Notes under the pieces: generated by a model
What the model was told of the DNA's origin: nothing
Seen by the model: the letters and a program-made list of their open reading frames with translations, nothing else
Databases searched by the model: none
NCBI GenBank assembly: GCA_018672475.1
Contig: JABHFS010000120.1
Span: 62,001-126,000, forward strand
Length of the DNA: 64,000 nt
From: Gemmatimonadota bacterium
GTDB lineage: Bacteria > Latescibacterota > UBA2968 > UBA8231
Direction: 5' to 3'
In this document: piece by piece, positions 56,134 to 64,000 of the stretch
Layout of the letters: every line of letters starts with the position of its first letter
How positions within the stretch are numbered: the first letter of the stretch is position 1
Made by a program: the position numbers and the translations under genes

Positions 56134-59021
56134 ATGCCTTCGCCCTCCTCGACGACCGCCGCGCCGGCTGCATCACCATCAATACGCGAACTATCCGCCG
56201 GAGCAAAATCGGCCCTACCCTCTGCATCGCCGATGCCGCCGCCATCTATCAGAGCACCCTCTAGGGACGCGCCATCAGTAGCATCGGCGATACTGGACGT
56301 TTCGCCAGCCGCCATATCTATTCCACCATTCACTTCTGCCTCGCTGTCCACACGCGGTGCACGCGCGCTGTCCTCCCCCGACTGAGGACCAAAGGGCACC
56401 GTCAACTCGACCCACGCTTTGATTTCAACGCCATTATTACGGACTGCCGGATAAAAGACATAGTCATAAGCTGCTACGACCGCGTTGGAGGCAAAAGGCT
56501 CTTCTCCGCGAAAGACCTCCACCGACTCGGGCCGCCCTTCGCGATCGATCAAAACATCGAGCAGTACCTCGGTCGAATCAAACCCACCGACGGGATAGAC
56601 CGGCCTCACTAGTTCCCGCACCAATGGCCAATCGCTCAGCGGCATATCCTTTTCCTGCCACTCGATCTTATCCTCGGGCATCATCAGGGCCAAACCCTCC
56701 AATTGCTCGAGGTCGAGATCCTCCTGATCCTCCGCCGCGTAGAAGTCCGGAAACTCCTCCTGCAAAAAACGGATCTGCGGGCTGCCCCGATCCCGGCGCA
56801 CAACTTCGCGCAAATAGTGGTTGGCCGAATCCTCTTCAGCCGCAACGGTAAATACCTTCCATAATCGGTAGTAGAGGCTCAGATTGGCCTTGTCAAAGGC
56901 CAACGCCTGGCGATAAAATTCAATCGCGTCGTCGGAATACCCTTCTTCCCAGGCGATATTCCCCAATTGGTATAGCGAGCGTGGGTTGTTGAACTGTTCA
57001 TCGATACTCTGTTCATAAAAATCCCGGGCCATTTTTATATCGCCGCGCCGCTGGGCGCGCTGGGCAAAACCGAGATGCTTGCGTGCAAGCGAGACCGAAT
57101 CGAGCGTATCGGGTTCCAGCGCCAACAATTCGATCCGTTCCCCTGGACCAAACTGTCCGCCGACAGACTTCAGGCTGCGTTCGAGTTTCGCAATCAGTCC
57201 TTCCTCGCGGACCCTCTTCCGCTCTATGGCAAGTTTACCGAACTCGGTTTCGGCGTACTCCTCTCCTAAGAGCCGGTAACGCCTTTCGGCCTCCAGTGTA
57301 TCCCCAACGATATTTTCATATGAAGTCGCCGCCAGAAAAGCCGCCCTTGCCCCCGCCACCGTGCCTGAAAACGCCTGGCTCAAACTGTCCAGCAGCGGCG
57401 CATAAGCATAGATATTCTCCGGTTCATGCAGACGCAAACGCTCGATGCGCTCAAACTCCGTCGCCGCCAACTCTTCGGCCGTAACCCGAGCTTCTTCCCC
57501 CAATAGATACCTGGCTTCATTAGCCTGCGCCGAAGCGGGAAAGTCTTCGATCAATCGCGCCAAATAGGGACCAGCCGCGCTTTCATCGTTGCCTATCTCG
57601 CGGTAGATCCAGGCAATACTGAAAACGGCACGGGGCAATTGATCGCTCTCGGGAAAGCGGCGAATGACTTCCTGGTAATAGGCGATGGCCGAATCGGCTT
57701 GACCAATATCGTCGCGATAGATCTCACAGGCGCTAAATAAGTCGTCCAGCACCTCGATATTGCGTGCGACTACGATCTCGTCCTTCGTCGTAGAATCGAC
57801 TTCGGCGGGCACCCACCCCTCACTCCACACAAGCGGCCCCTGTATGGCCCCCAGCGAATCGGCATAGAGCGAATCGGCCCGATGGACCCGAGCCTGCAAC
57901 TGCTGCAACCGCCCCAAATAGGTCAACATCTCCTGCGCCAATAACACGCCCTGTGAACCGGGGCTCTCGCTATTGGTCTCTTGGAAATACTCGCGGGCTA
58001 ACTCGGTGTCGCCGTATTCTTGCAGATGCAACAAACCCGTGCGATAAAGGGCCATTGCCGAGGAAGGTGTCGTGGGAAAATCATCGCGAACCTGGCCATA
58101 TTCGTCGAGCGCTTGTTCGAGCAGACGGCGCTCCTCGTAGGACTCGCCGATCAAAAGGCGGGTGCGCCCCTCAAAATTGCGAAAGCGGCCCTCTTTGAGC
58201 AGTTCGACATAGGTCTCGAGCGCCTCTTCTTCTTCGCCCAATGCATAGAGCGCGCGCCCGCTGTTCAACCTGGCCCGGTATTCCTGGTCCGGATTCGGAT
58301 CGGCCTGCAAGACATTGCGAAAGGACTGCAAAGCGTCGCCAAGCCGGGCCTCGTCTTGCAAGGCCATCTGCGCCTCGGCTAAACGCAGCCACAACTGCGC
58401 ACGGTCACCGCTTGCGGGAAAGGCCTCCAGTACCGTGCGAAACTCTTGGATCGCGGCGACATAGTCTTCGCGTTCGAAAGCCATCTCACCCAACCGCAAC
58501 CCGGCCCGCACCGCGATTTCCTCCTCGGCCTCCTCAACGAGCGTTCGGTAGAGTTTTTGCGCCTGATTATAGATCCGCTGCGCTTCGAGACCTTGCGCAC
58601 GCCAATAACGGGCCTCGTCGAAAAATTCACTGGCGGGGAAATTTGTTTCCAGATCGCGGAAGGATTGCACGGAACGCAGATATTCTCCCCGCCAATAAAA
58701 CGACTTCCCCATCAGGAACATCGCGTCGTCGACCAAGTCACTCTCTTTGTATTTTTCCAGGACCTTAGAAGCCTTGCGAGCAGCCTTGTCGTAGAACTGG
58801 TCGGCTTGATTCGAACGCTGACGCTGCAATTCGGGCCCTGCGCCGTCGAACGCCCACCCAGCATAGGCCTCTTCGTGTTTTACACGTTCTTTTTCGGCTT
58901 TGCGGTAGAATTTTTTGGCGTTGTAGAAGGTGTTGAAATAAACACAGGCCGAAAGCGACAGACAACAGACCAGCAGTATTGGCACGAAGGCCCCGATACG
59001 GCGTATAAACGCAAGCATCAC
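56130..59021 (-). CDS. Large TPR lipoprotein with TonB-like C-terminal domain
   Basis: The 963-residue product has a lipoprotein signal (LSLSACVYF, Cys26) followed by FNTFYNAKKFYRKAEK, an opening I associate with FCB-group tetratricopeptide lipoproteins. Many TPR-like repeats span about residues 60-800. Near 850-920 a TonB-type domain is seen (LVRPVYPVGGF, VLIDREGRPESVEVFRG, YDYVFYPAVRNN). The last 60 residues are Ala/Asp/Gly-rich and low-complexity. It lies 13 bp after carB and overlaps pyrK, so it is co-expressed with pyrimidine genes without an obvious reason. An envelope assembly or scaffold role is likely. Confidence 0.85.
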   Translation of the reverse strand: MMLAFIRRIGAFVPILLVCCLSLSACVYFNTFYNAKKFYRKAEKERVKHEEAYAGWAFDGAGPELQRQRSNQADQFYDKAARKASKVLEKYKESDLVDDAMFLMGKSFYWRGEYLRSVQSFRDLETNFPASEFFDEARYWRAQGLEAQRIYNQAQKLYRTLVEEAEEEIAVRAGLRLGEMAFEREDYVAAIQEFRTVLEAFPASGDRAQLWLRLAEAQMALQDEARLGDALQSFRNVLQADPNPDQEYRARLNSGRALYALGEEEEALETYVELLKEGRFRNFEGRTRLLIGESYEERRLLEQALDEYGQVRDDFPTTPSSAMALYRTGLLHLQEYGDTELAREYFQETNSESPGSQGVLLAQEMLTYLGRLQQLQARVHRADSLYADSLGAIQGPLVWSEGWVPAEVDSTTKDEIVVARNIEVLDDLFSACEIYRDDIGQADSAIAYYQEVIRRFPESDQLPRAVFSIAWIYREIGNDESAAGPYLARLIEDFPASAQANEARYLLGEEARVTAEELAATEFERIERLRLHEPENIYAYAPLLDSLSQAFSGTVAGARAAFLAATSYENIVGDTLEAERRYRLLGEEYAETEFGKLAIERKRVREEGLIAKLERSLKSVGGQFGPGERIELLALEPDTLDSVSLARKHLGFAQRAQRRGDIKMARDFYEQSIDEQFNNPRSLYQLGNIAWEEGYSDDAIEFYRQALAFDKANLSLYYRLWKVFTVAAEEDSANHYLREVVRRDRGSPQIRFLQEEFPDFYAAEDQEDLDLEQLEGLALMMPEDKIEWQEKDMPLSDWPLVRELVRPVYPVGGFDSTEVLLDVLIDREGRPESVEVFRGEEPFASNAVVAAYDYVFYPAVRNNGVEIKAWVELTVPFGPQSGEDSARAPRVDSEAEVNGGIDMAAGETSSIADATDGASLEGALIDGGGIGDAEGRADFAPADSSRIDGDAAGAAVVEEGEGI

Positions 59022-59034
59022 CAGCCGATCGCCC

Positions 59035-62000
59035 CTAAGCCCGATGGTAATCTTGCAGCGCTTGCACGCTCAGATCAGCGCGCTGCAAAGCCTCGATACC
59101 CGCCACAGCGGCCCTCGCACCGGCCATTGTCGTGGTATAGGGCACATTGTTCATAACCGCCGCGCGGCGCACGACGAAATCATCGTATTGCGAGCTTTCG
59201 TCAAGGGGGGTGTTGATGACTAAACCGACCTGCCTGCTGCGAATCGCGTCCTCGATATGCGGCCGCCCCTCGTGCACCTTGAGCACGCTCTCGGCCTCAA
59301 TGTCGTGGCGGCTGAGAATATCGCGGGTGCCTTTGGTAGCGACGAGCTCGAATCCGGCTTCGCACAACCTGCGGGCGACCGGCACGACTTCCTCCTTGTC
59401 GCAATCGGCGACGCTAATAAAGATCCGGCCGCTCGCCGGCAATACAGAGCCCGCCCCCATCTGCGCCTTGAGGAAAGCCGTACCAAAATCAGGGCCAATC
59501 CCCATCACTTCACCGGTCGATTTCATTTCAGGACCCAGCAGGCTGTCGGCTCCGGGGAATTTCATAAAGGGCAGGACCGCTTCCTTGACCGAGACATGAT
59601 TCGGAACAATCTCTTCGGTGAAATCCTGTTCCCGCAAGCTTTTGCCGACCATGACCCGGGCGGCGATCTTCGCCAATGGCCGACCAATCGCCTTGCTGAC
59701 GAAAGGCACCGTGCGCGAGGCCCGTGGATTGACCTCGATTACATAGACCTCGTCCTGGTATATAGCGTATTGCACATTCATCAAACCGACCACGTCGAGC
59801 CCTCGCGCCAATGCATGCGTATAACGGCGCATCGTCTCGATATGCTCAGCGGGAGTGTCGAAAGGAGGTAGGGCACAGGCACTGTCACCGGAGTGCACCC
59901 CGGCGTGCTCGATGTGTTGCATGATGCCACCGACAACGACATCGACCCCATCCGCCACCGCGTCGACATCGAATTCCTCAGCTCTCTGTAAATAGCGATC
60001 GATCAGTACTGGCCGTTCGGGCGAGACATCTATCGCCTCGTTCATATACTTTTCTAAACTACCGGCATCGTAGACGATAACCATCGCCCGCCCGCCTAAT
60101 ACGTAGGAAGGCCTCACTATGACAGGATAGCCAATCCGCTCCGCCACTTCACTAGCCTCGGCAAAACTAGACGCCAAACCGTTCTCTGGCTGGCGGATAT
60201 CCAGTTCGCGCAGCAAGTTGCCGAAGCGCTCGCGATCTTCGGCCAAATCGATGCTGCTGGGTGAAGTGCCGACGATGGGCACTCCTTCCCGTTCAAGTTC
60301 CGCCGCCAGATTCAACGGAGTCTGCCCCCCGAACTGCACAATGACCCCGTCGGGTTGCTCACGGTCGACGATATGCAGCACGTCTTCCACCGTCAATGGC
60401 TCAAAATAAAGTTTGTCCGCCGTATCGTAATCGGTGCTGACCGTCTCTGGATTAGAGTTGACCATAATCGTTTCATAACCGTCCTCGCGCAGCGCGAAAC
60501 AGGCGTGAACGCAGCAATAATCGAACTCGATCCCCTGGCCGATGCGGTTGGGGCCGCCGCCGAGGATAATGATCTTCTTGCGATCCGACCGCACAGACTC
60601 GTCTTCGCGATCATATGTTGAGTAGTGGTACGGGGTGTGCGCTTCGAACTCCGCGGCGCAGGTATCCACCGTCTTGTAGACCGGACGGATACCCAATTCG
60701 CGGCGGCGGTCGCGTACGCTCACTTCGTCGCACTCGCTGAGATGAGCCAACTGACGATCGCTAAACCCCCACTCTTTGGCTTGGCGCAACAGCGCTGGGT
60801 TTTCGCGCGCGTCCTCTTTTTTTAGCCGCCATTCGAGTTCGGACAGTTGATAGAGCTGGTCGAGAAACCACGGGTCGATGCCGGTAAGATTATATATTTG
60901 CTCGTGGGTATAGCCCTTGTCGATCGCCAGTTTGATATAGGAAATTCGCTGTGAATTGGGACGACTCAACTTCTCGCGCAGTTCCTTGTCAGAAACCTTG
61001 GCCGGATCCGGGCCTTTGCCGTCGGCGCCGAAACCAGCCCGCCCCGTCTCTAGCGAGCGCAACCCCTTCTGCAGCGATTCCTTGAAGGTCCGGCCAATCG
61101 CCATCGTCTCCCCCACCGAACGCATCTGAGTATCGAGCACGTCCGGCGTGCTGGGAAATTTCTCAAAGGTGAAACGCGGAATCTTGGTCACCACATAGTC
61201 GATCGTCGGCTCAAAAGAAGCCGGAGTCTCGCGAGTGATATCATTGCGGAGCTCGTCGAGGGTATAACCGACGGCCAGCTTGGCGGCGATTTTAGCGATA
61301 GGGAAACCCGTGGCCTTCGAAGCCAACGCCGACGAACGCGAAACCCGTGGGTTCATCTCGATAACCGTCATCCGGCCGTCTCGCGGATTGAGCGCAAACT
61401 GAATATTGGACCCGCCGGTTTCGACCCCGATCTCGCGGATGACGCGAATCGCCGCGTCGCGCATAATCTGATATTCGACGTCCGATAGCGTCTGCGCCGG
61501 TGCGACGGTCAAACTGTCGCCGGTATGGACCCCCATCGGATCGAAGTTCTCAATCGAACAGATAATGACCACATTGTCGTTGCGGTCGCGCATAACCTCC
61601 AGTTCGTATTCCTTCCAACCGATGACCGATTCCTCGATCAGCACCTCGTCAATCGGGCTCAGGTCGAGCCCATGGCTTATAATGCGCTCGAACTCTTCGG
61701 CATTATAAGCAATCCCCCCACCGGACCCCCCCATCGTGAATGAAGGACGAACAATCGTCGGATAGCCCAATTCGGCCTGATGCTGCTGAGCCTCTTCCAA
61801 CGTGTGGATAAAAAAGCCATGCGTCATATCGAGCCCCGCCCGATCCATCGCCGCCTTAAAGAGCTCGCGATTCTCCGCCATTTTGATCGCGTTCAACTGG
61901 GCGCCGATCAATTCAACACCGTGCTCGGCTAGGACCCCGTTTTCCGCCAATGCCACCGCCACGTTAAGCGCGGTTTGTCCGCCGAGCGTCGGCAAAAGTG

Positions 62001-62253
62001 CCTGTGGTTTCTCTGCGGCGATAATCCGGGCGCAAATATCGGGAGTGATCGGTTCGATATAGGTCCGATCCGCCGTCTCGGGATCCGTCATGATCGTCGC
62101 GGGATTGCTATTGACCAGAATGATCTCGTATCCCTCTTCCCGCAGCGCTTTGCAAGCCTGGGTACCGGAATAGTCAAACTCACAGGCCTGGCCGATCACA
62201 ATTGGCCCGGATCCGATGAGCATTATTTTTTGTATGTCAGTGCGTTTGGGCAT
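59035..62253 (-). CDS. carB: Carbamoyl-phosphate synthase large subunit
   Basis: CarB makes carbamoyl phosphate for pyrimidine and arginine synthesis. The 1072-residue protein has two homologous ATP-grasp halves, starting at [17 protein letters not shown] (about residue 14) and [17 protein letters not shown] (about residue 566), and a C-terminal MGS-like regulatory domain (about residues 940-1072). Full length. carA is not adjacent in this window. It is the first gene of the carB-lipoprotein-pyrK-pyrD operon and has a terminator-like element in its leader. Confidence 0.97.
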   Translation of the reverse strand: MPKRTDIQKIMLIGSGPIVIGQACEFDYSGTQACKALREEGYEIILVNSNPATIMTDPETADRTYIEPITPDICARIIAAEKPQALLPTLGGQTALNVAVALAENGVLAEHGVELIGAQLNAIKMAENRELFKAAMDRAGLDMTHGFFIHTLEEAQQHQAELGYPTIVRPSFTMGGSGGGIAYNAEEFERIISHGLDLSPIDEVLIEESVIGWKEYELEVMRDRNDNVVIICSIENFDPMGVHTGDSLTVAPAQTLSDVEYQIMRDAAIRVIREIGVETGGSNIQFALNPRDGRMTVIEMNPRVSRSSALASKATGFPIAKIAAKLAVGYTLDELRNDITRETPASFEPTIDYVVTKIPRFTFEKFPSTPDVLDTQMRSVGETMAIGRTFKESLQKGLRSLETGRAGFGADGKGPDPAKVSDKELREKLSRPNSQRISYIKLAIDKGYTHEQIYNLTGIDPWFLDQLYQLSELEWRLKKEDARENPALLRQAKEWGFSDRQLAHLSECDEVSVRDRRRELGIRPVYKTVDTCAAEFEAHTPYHYSTYDREDESVRSDRKKIIILGGGPNRIGQGIEFDYCCVHACFALREDGYETIMVNSNPETVSTDYDTADKLYFEPLTVEDVLHIVDREQPDGVIVQFGGQTPLNLAAELEREGVPIVGTSPSSIDLAEDRERFGNLLRELDIRQPENGLASSFAEASEVAERIGYPVIVRPSYVLGGRAMVIVYDAGSLEKYMNEAIDVSPERPVLIDRYLQRAEEFDVDAVADGVDVVVGGIMQHIEHAGVHSGDSACALPPFDTPAEHIETMRRYTHALARGLDVVGLMNVQYAIYQDEVYVIEVNPRASRTVPFVSKAIGRPLAKIAARVMVGKSLREQDFTEEIVPNHVSVKEAVLPFMKFPGADSLLGPEMKSTGEVMGIGPDFGTAFLKAQMGAGSVLPASGRIFISVADCDKEEVVPVARRLCEAGFELVATKGTRDILSRHDIEAESVLKVHEGRPHIEDAIRSRQVGLVINTPLDESSQYDDFVVRRAAVMNNVPYTTTMAGARAAVAGIEALQRADLSVQALQDYHRA

Positions 62254-62295
62254 GAAGGGACTTTCAGAGACTCAAAGGGCGCGTATCGCGCGTAC

Positions 62296-62322
62296 AAAAA
62301 TAGAGATGCGCACGCGCATCTC
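62296..62322 (-). terminator. Terminator-like hairpin upstream of carB
   Basis: On the reverse strand GAGATGCG/CGCATCTC (62315-62322 with 62303-62310, 4-nt loop) is followed by TATTTTTG (five U at 62296-62300). It could end the preceding membrane-protein gene, which is codirectional, or act as an attenuator in the carB leader, because a promoter-like sequence lies just upstream of it. Confidence 0.7.
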
Positions 62323-62333
62323 AGGCTTGGCAA

Positions 62334-62362
62334 AATGTAGGAAATTTAGGACGGAATGGAAA
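62334..62362 (-). promoter_or_regulatory. Possible carB promoter
   Basis: TTTCCA (62357-62362), 17-bp spacer, TACATT (62334-62339) on the reverse strand. The start is predicted near 62327, 5 nt before the hairpin. The -35 is a weak match. Confidence 0.35.
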
Positions 62363-62397
62363 GGGAAGAGCGTTTTGCGACTGCGATCGCCTGCCCA

Positions 62398-62916
62398 TCA
62401 GGGATTCTGGATGAATCCCAAATAGATGAGCAACATGATAAGCACAACCGTCGTGCCATAACCCAACTTTAGCAGCAATTGTCTATGGTGTTCCCAATTA
62501 TAGCTCTGCTTGAGCTTAAACTTGGGACGAACGATTTCCTTTATCTCGCCCTGAAAACGCTGTTCGTCAATTAGGCGAACCAATTGCGGGTCATAGTCGG
62601 CGATAGCCTTTAAAATCATGCGCTTGCGACGGGCGATTTTCTCGGCGAAGGCTTCTTGCGCGTCTTTTATTTTTCCACCAGCCTCGTCAAAGGACGCCTC
62701 CTCATCGGAGTGATCAGCGATGAGAATACAGGTCTTTTCCCGGGCCAGGTCCTCTGCCAAACCGCTGATGGCTTCGCGGTTTTTTACATTGGCCTCAATA
62801 ATAGCATAGCAGGTGTCTATAAAGCGCCTAAAATCCTCACGGATCTCGGCCTCGGAAAGGCCGAGTAAATAGGACTCTTCAATGATTTCTTCAATGGCGT
62901 CTTTGACGTTAGCCAT
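62398..62916 (-). CDS. Small C-terminally anchored membrane protein, unknown family
   Basis: I do not recognise a family. From ATG 62914-62916 the protein has 172 residues: a mostly helical, charged soluble part and a single C-terminal transmembrane segment (LGYGTTVVLIMLLIYLGFI) ending three residues later. The body contains REKTCILIADHSDEEASFDEAGGKIKDAQEAFAEKIARRKRMILKAI. An in-frame TTG at 62937 is an alternative start, inside the inverted repeat below. Orientation and function are unknown. Confidence 0.75.
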   Translation of the reverse strand: MANVKDAIEEIIEESYLLGLSEAEIREDFRRFIDTCYAIIEANVKNREAISGLAEDLAREKTCILIADHSDEEASFDEAGGKIKDAQEAFAEKIARRKRMILKAIADYDPQLVRLIDEQRFQGEIKEIVRPKFKLKQSYNWEHHRQLLLKLGYGTTVVLIMLLIYLGFIQNP

Positions 62917-62932
62917 AATTTGCGATTCTATG

Positions 62933-62974
62933 GTCAATATCGGTTGTTACGGTATAGTTACAACCGATATTGAC
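62933..62974. promoter_or_regulatory. 15-bp perfect inverted repeat upstream of the membrane protein gene
   Basis: GTCAATATCGGTTGT (62933-62947) and its exact reverse complement (62960-62974) flank a 12-bp centre. The repeat lies 17 bp before ATG 62916. It could be a dimeric operator or a leader RNA hairpin covering the start region. No U-run follows, so it is not an intrinsic terminator. Confidence 0.6.
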
Positions 62975-63041
62975 AGTGATAATTAGATCCTAAATTCGCT
63001 TAACTAAAACCTTTATATGTTACAGCACTGACCAGGGGATG

Positions 63042-64000
63042 TCAAGTAGAACGCGCCGCGTCCTCTGAGGTCTCAACAAGCGTCCGAGGCACTTCGGCAG
63101 CAATATCCCCCGCCCGCATTCCCCATTCACCCAAACGGTCGCGTGCTCGGTCGCCAGCACGGCCGTGAATATAAACGCCTTGACAAGCCGCGACCTCGGC
63201 CTCGACACCCTGCCCCATCAAACCAGCGATTATCCCGGTCAGCACATCGCCCGACCCTGCGGTAGCCATGCCCGGATTTCCACTGGAATTTACTGCTACC
63301 CGCCCATCTTTAAAAGCCACTACCGTCGGCGCCCCCTTGAGGACCAACGTCAACTTGTACGCTTCCGCGAAATCGCGGGCAACCGCGAGCGGGGCTTCCG
63401 CAATCTGCTCTTTATCTAAACCACTCAACCTGGCGAATTCGCCAATATGCGGTGTGAGGACAATCGGTACCGGTCGCCCTTTCAACAGTTCAGTGCATCC
63501 AGCAAAAGCATTGAGCCCATCCGCATCCAACACCAGCGGGATTTCAATCTCGGCGACTACCCGCCGCACGAGTTCCATCGTCTCCCGATACCCCCCCAAA
63601 CCCGGCCCCATCGCGCAAATATCGGCTCGTCGCAACATATCCCGCACATCGCCTAAAGCCCTCAGCGACAAACAGCGTTTTTTACGCACTTCCGGCAACG
63701 GCCGAGTCATCACTTCCGACAATTTAACTTCGAGAATATCGTTGAGGCTTTGCGGTATCCCAAGGCTTACGCGACCTCCACCGCTTCTAAGAGCGGCTTC
63801 CGCCGTCAAAGCCGCTGCCCCCGTCATACCGACCGAACCGGCAACGACCGCCACCGACCCACAACGGCCTTTGTGCGCGTCTCCACTACGCCGCGGCAAT
63901 AGCGAGCCCAGATTCTCAGCGTCCAATAACCAGGCCGTATTCGGTGTATTCCTTACTATGTGTTCTGGAAAGCCGATATCGGCCAAGTGCAACGTTCCAC
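63042..64000 (-). CDS. nnrD: NAD(P)H-hydrate dehydratase domain, gene cut by window edge
   Basis: This enzyme repairs hydrated NAD(P)H in an ATP/ADP-dependent reaction. The visible 320 residues have AHKGRCGSVAVVAGSVGMTGAAALTAEAALRSGGG, LDADGLNAF, TPHIGEFARL and the C-terminal NPGMATAGSGDVLTGIIAGL, all diagnostic. The first residues, HLADIGFPEHIV, look like the end of an NnrE epimerase domain, so the full gene is probably the bifunctional NnrE-NnrD fusion. The 5' part lies beyond 64000. Confidence 0.92.
   Translation of the reverse strand, partial: GTLHLADIGFPEHIVRNTPNTAWLLDAENLGSLLPRRSGDAHKGRCGSVAVVAGSVGMTGAAALTAEAALRSGGGRVSLGIPQSLNDILEVKLSEVMTRPLPEVRKKRCLSLRALGDVRDMLRRADICAMGPGLGGYRETMELVRRVVAEIEIPLVLDADGLNAFAGCTELLKGRPVPIVLTPHIGEFARLSGLDKEQIAEAPLAVARDFAEAYKLTLVLKGAPTVVAFKDGRVAVNSSGNPGMATAGSGDVLTGIIAGLMGQGVEAEVAACQGVYIHGRAGDRARDRLGEWGMRAGDIAAEVPRTLVETSEDAARST

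Overview
The window comes from a bacterium. About the first third (1-22.6 kb) is one continuous minus-strand translation/transcription supercluster. In transcription order it reads tRNA-Gly, tRNA-Thr, rpmG, tRNA-Trp, secE, nusG, rplK, rplA, rplJ, rplL, rpoB, rpoC, rpsL, rpsG, fusA, tuf, rpsJ, rplD, rplW, rplB, rpsS, rplV, rpsC, rplP, rpmC, rpsQ, rplN, rplX, rplE, rpsN, rpsH and rplF (cut by the window edge). The order is canonical except that rplC (L3) is missing between rpsJ and rplD. The only rplC in the window is a solitary gene 45 kb away, at 51.6-52.2 kb.

Lineage is inference. The 963-residue lipoprotein begins after its lipobox with a Tyr-Phe-Asn-Thr-Phe-Tyr-Asn motif that I associate with the FCB superphylum. 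Together with a PhyH-family dioxygenase, a LarA-family racemase, a TIM-barrel sugar isomerase/epimerase and a sigma-54 activator, this suggests an uncultured FCB-type bacterium such as Latescibacterota. No rRNA gene is present to settle it.

Layout after the supercluster. 22.8-26.4 kb: a small protein with three Cys/His repeats, a GAF-GAF-PAS sigma-54 activator and greA. 26.7-33.0 kb: sbcD-sbcC, a YgfZ-like folate protein and a Y-family polymerase relative lacking its catalytic residues, then a decayed TPR gene. 33.8-38.5 kb: a probable lactate operon (FAD/Fe-S D-2-hydroxyacid dehydrogenase, an unknown 174-aa protein, LarA). 38.9-41.0 kb: zapA and a SulP transporter. 41.1-44.1 kb: a PhyH dioxygenase coupled to a secreted PDZ protein with about 12 Gly-Asp-Asp-x-Tyr repeats. 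44.1-50.3 kb: infC with an AUC start codon, a PfkB kinase plus 2-hydroxyacid dehydrogenase pair, a sugar isomerase and an MFS transporter fused to HEAT repeats. 50.3-54.3 kb: two glycosyltransferases, a HIT protein, the displaced rplC, pcm and an RlpA-like lipoprotein. 54.4-62.3 kb: a pyrimidine operon carB-(TPR/TonB lipoprotein)-pyrK-pyrD. 62.4-64 kb: a small C-terminally anchored membrane protein and the start of an NAD(P)HX-repair gene.

The most interesting regulatory pattern is in 5' leaders. greA, zapA, infC, rplC and carB each show a sigma70-type promoter, then within about 5-26 nt of the predicted start a GC-rich hairpin with a U-run, then the Shine-Dalgarno sequence and gene. Four of the five lie in divergent gaps, so the hairpins cannot be terminators of an upstream gene. 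I saw no CRISPR array, insertion sequence, integrase or phage gene.
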